Shown: piece after piece, positions 62,119-64,000 of the stretch
How positions within the stretch are numbered: the stretch's first letter is position 1
How the letters are laid out: the number at the start of each line of letters is the position of its first letter
Assembly: GCF_016805305.1 (NCBI RefSeq)
Contig: NZ_JAERQN010000005.1
Span: 1 to 64,000 of the forward strand
DNA: 64,000 nt
From: Falsiroseomonas ponticola
GTDB lineage: Bacteria > Pseudomonadota > Alphaproteobacteria > Acetobacterales > Acetobacteraceae
Direction of reading: 5' to 3'
The notes under the pieces: model-generated
What the model saw: the letters and a program-made list of their open reading frames with translations, nothing else
The model's database searches: none
What the model was told of the DNA's origin: nothing
Translations under genes and position numbers: made by a program

Positions 62119-63845
62119 TGACCGATGCCCCCTTCAGCGCCGAGCAGCAGGAATACCTCAAAGGCTTCATGGCGGGCGTGGAGGCGCGGCGCGGATCGCT
62201 GCTGCCCGCGACCGATCCCGGCGCCCCGCCCGATGCGCTGCGCGCCGCGCAGGACGCGACGCTGGCACGCGGCGGCAAGCTGGTCCCGCAGGAGGAGGCG
62301 AAGCGCGAACGTCATCCGCTGGACCGCTGGGATGAGATGACGGGCCGTGCCGCTGCGGGCCGCTTCCCGAAGCCGATGGAGGATTTCATCGGCCGCTACC
62401 ACGGCCTGTTCTTCGTGGGCCCCGCGCAGAATGCCTTCATGTGCCGCCTGCGCATCCCCGGCGGCATCCTCTCCGCCGCGCAGCTGGACGGCATCGCCGG
62501 CATCGCGGAGGATTGCGCCGGCGGCTATGCCGATGTGACCACGCGCGCCAACCTGCAGCTGCGCGAGATTCCCGCCGACAAGGGCGTGGAGGTGGTGGAG
62601 CGCCTGGCCGACCTCGGCATCGTGCCCAGGGGCACCGGCGCCGACAACATCCGCAACATCACCGCGAGCCCGACGGCCGGCATCGATGCGCGGGAACTGG
62701 TTGATACGCGCCCGCTGGTGCGCGCGCTGCACCACCACATCCTCAACACCCGAGACCTTTTCGCCCTGCCGCGCAAGTTCAACATCGCCGTCTCCGGCGG
62801 CGGCGCGGTGGAGGTGCTGGGGGAGACGAATGACATCAGCCTGCGCGCGGTGGAGACGCCGGCGGGGCTGCGCTATCGCCTGACGCTCGGCGGCATCACC
62901 GGGCATCGCGACTTCGCGCGGCCGACGGGCGTGGTGGTCCGGCCGGAGGAGGCGGTGCGCGTCTGCGACGCCATCCTGCGCGTCTTCATCGCGGAGGGCG
63001 ACCGCACGGACCGCAAGAAGGCGCGGCTGAAATACGTGCTGGACCGGATGGGGATCGAGGCCTTCCTCGGCCTGGTCGAGCAGCGCCTGGGCTTCGCGCT
63101 GGAACGGGTGGAGGAGGCGGCGCTGCGCCCCGCGCCGCCGCCCGCCAAGCACGGCCATCTGGGCATCCATGCGCAGAAGCAGCCCGGGCTGCGCTACATC
63201 GGCCTGGTGACGCCGGTCGGGCGGCTGACGGCGGCGCAGTTGCGCGGCATCGCCGATCTCGCGCGGCGCTTCGGCAGCGGCACCATCCGGCTGACGGTCT
63301 GGCAGAACCTGCTGGTCAGCGACATTCCCGATGCGGCGATCGGGGCCGCCTGCGCGGCGATCGAGGCCCTCGGCCTTGGCTGGCAGGCCAGCAACATCCG
63401 CGGTGGGCTCGTTGCCTGCACCGGGGCGGCGGGCTGCAAATTCGCCGCCAGCCACACCAAGCAGCACGCGGCGGCGCTGGCGGATTTCCTGGATGTGCGG
63501 ATCGCGGTGGATGCGCCGGTCAACATCCACCTGACCGGCTGCCACCATTCCTGCGCGCAGCACTACATCGCCGATATCGGCCTGCTCGGCGCCAAGGTGG
63601 AGCGCGGCGAGGAGCTGGTGGAGGGCTATGACCTGCATGTCGGCGGCGGCGCGGGGCCGGAGCAGAAGATCGGCCGCCTGGTGCTGCCCAAGGTCGCGGC
63701 CGATGCGTTGAACGAGACGGTGCTGGCGCTGCTGCGCGCCTGGATGCAGGGCCGCACGCCGGGCGAAAGCTTCCAGCACTTCACCGCCCGCCACGGGGAC
63801 GCCGCCATCGCGGCCATGGCGCGCGTGACGGAGGACGCGGCATGA
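62118..63845 (+). CDS. nirA: Siroheme nitrite/sulfite reductase (NirA-like)
   Basis: A 575-residue protein with two ferredoxin-like half-domains and the siroheme-[4Fe-4S] ligands Cys434, Cys440, Cys475 and Cys479 (C-x5-C...C-x3-C). DVTTRANLQLREI and RLTVWQNLLVSDIPD are the usual substrate and siroheme contact blocks. It reduces nitrite to ammonia or sulfite to sulfide. The NasTS-NrtABD context favours nitrite, but the following gene is CysJ-like and cysH lies in the same window, so dual use is possible. Confidence 0.9.
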   Translation: MTDAPFSAEQQEYLKGFMAGVEARRGSLLPATDPGAPPDALRAAQDATLARGGKLVPQEEAKRERHPLDRWDEMTGRAAAGRFPKPMEDFIGRYHGLFFVGPAQNAFMCRLRIPGGILSAAQLDGIAGIAEDCAGGYADVTTRANLQLREIPADKGVEVVERLADLGIVPRGTGADNIRNITASPTAGIDARELVDTRPLVRALHHHILNTRDLFALPRKFNIAVSGGGAVEVLGETNDISLRAVETPAGLRYRLTLGGITGHRDFARPTGVVVRPEEAVRVCDAILRVFIAEGDRTDRKKARLKYVLDRMGIEAFLGLVEQRLGFALERVEEAALRPAPPPAKHGHLGIHAQKQPGLRYIGLVTPVGRLTAAQLRGIADLARRFGSGTIRLTVWQNLLVSDIPDAAIGAACAAIEALGLGWQASNIRGGLVACTGAAGCKFAASHTKQHAAALADFLDVRIAVDAPVNIHLTGCHHSCAQHYIADIGLLGAKVERGEELVEGYDLHVGGGAGPEQKIGRLVLPKVAADALNETVLALLRAWMQGRTPGESFQHFTARHGDAAIAAMARVTEDAA

Positions 63846-64000
63846 ACGCCATCATCCCGCAGGCACTCGGGCCAGCGCCGGTTCCCGTCATCCCGGAGAA
63901 CGCGCCCTTCACCGCGGCGCAGCGCGCCTGGCTGAACGGCTTCCTCGCCGGGCTCTATGGCGGTGCCGCCGCTGCCTCCGCCAATGCCTCCGCCGGCCCG
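63842..64000 (+). CDS. CysJ-like flavoprotein, N-terminal fragment
   Basis: The gene starts at ATG 63842, overlapping the reductase stop by 4 nt (ATGA), and runs off the window after 53 codons. The visible part includes IPENAPFTAAQRAWLNGFLAG, the usual start of sulfite-reductase flavoprotein alpha subunits in Proteobacteria, before the flavodoxin domain. It would pass electrons from NADPH to the siroheme reductase or a nitrate reductase. Confidence 0.7.
   Translation, partial: MNAIIPQALGPAPVPVIPENAPFTAAQRAWLNGFLAGLYGGAAAASANASAGP

Overview
The window is very GC-rich DNA with tightly packed, often 4-nt-overlapping genes. It opens with the 3' end of an rRNA operon (5S rRNA, then tRNA-fMet), an arrangement common in Alphaproteobacteria. 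With the orphan Bug-type binding proteins, TRAP and NrtABD transporters, HupE/UreJ and DUF6152/DUF6644 genes, this suggests a soil or water alphaproteobacterium, most likely Acetobacteraceae (Roseomonas-like). The genus is inference. No phage, IS or CRISPR was seen.

1-241: 5S rRNA end, initiator tRNA and an intrinsic terminator.

428-11917: the most unusual locus. A divergent short-chain dehydrogenase carrying a 3-ketosphinganine-reductase-like PPDTDTP motif faces a four-gene run in which every pair overlaps by 4 nt: a single-module highly reducing type I polyketide synthase with no thioesterase, a serine-palmitoyltransferase-like alpha-oxoamine synthase, a CDP-alcohol phosphatidyltransferase and a glycosyltransferase. 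By analogy with the fungal fumonisin pathway, the oxoamine synthase could release the polyketide chain by condensing it with an amino acid and the dehydrogenase could reduce the ketone. The product would be a polyketide-derived sphingoid-like base that then receives a phospho-head group and sugar.

12048-21208: surface glycan genes follow: a sulfotransferase with an unknown C-terminal half, a second glycosyltransferase related to the first, an NAD-dependent epimerase/dehydratase and a TylF-type methyltransferase. On the other strand lies a KpsE/KpsM/KpsT-like ABC exporter whose permease is fused to a long TPR domain.

21538-48189: a large organosulfur and sulfate-assimilation region. It holds an SsuABC-like transporter, a two-domain sulfurtransferase, two flavin-dependent (LLM) monooxygenases, two TauD-like dioxygenases, two orphan Bug binding proteins, a Dpp-like transporter, a cysteine-dioxygenase/multi-rhodanese fusion, an OYE-like protein, a FAD protein with a 22-residue upstream peptide, and an APS reductase (cysH). 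Embedded at 28719-33016 is a HupE/UreJ-DUF6644-PPIase-DUF6152 membrane/exported-protein cluster.

48469-55971: a TRAP transporter and a molybdenum hydroxylase (CoxLSM-like) with a divergent TetR regulator.

56080-64000: nitrate/nitrite assimilation. NasT (ANTAR antiterminator), a leader with alternative hairpins and an intrinsic terminator, cytoplasmic NasS, the NrtABD transporter, a NirB-like FAD reductase, a siroheme nitrite/sulfite reductase and the start of a CysJ-like flavoprotein that runs off the window.
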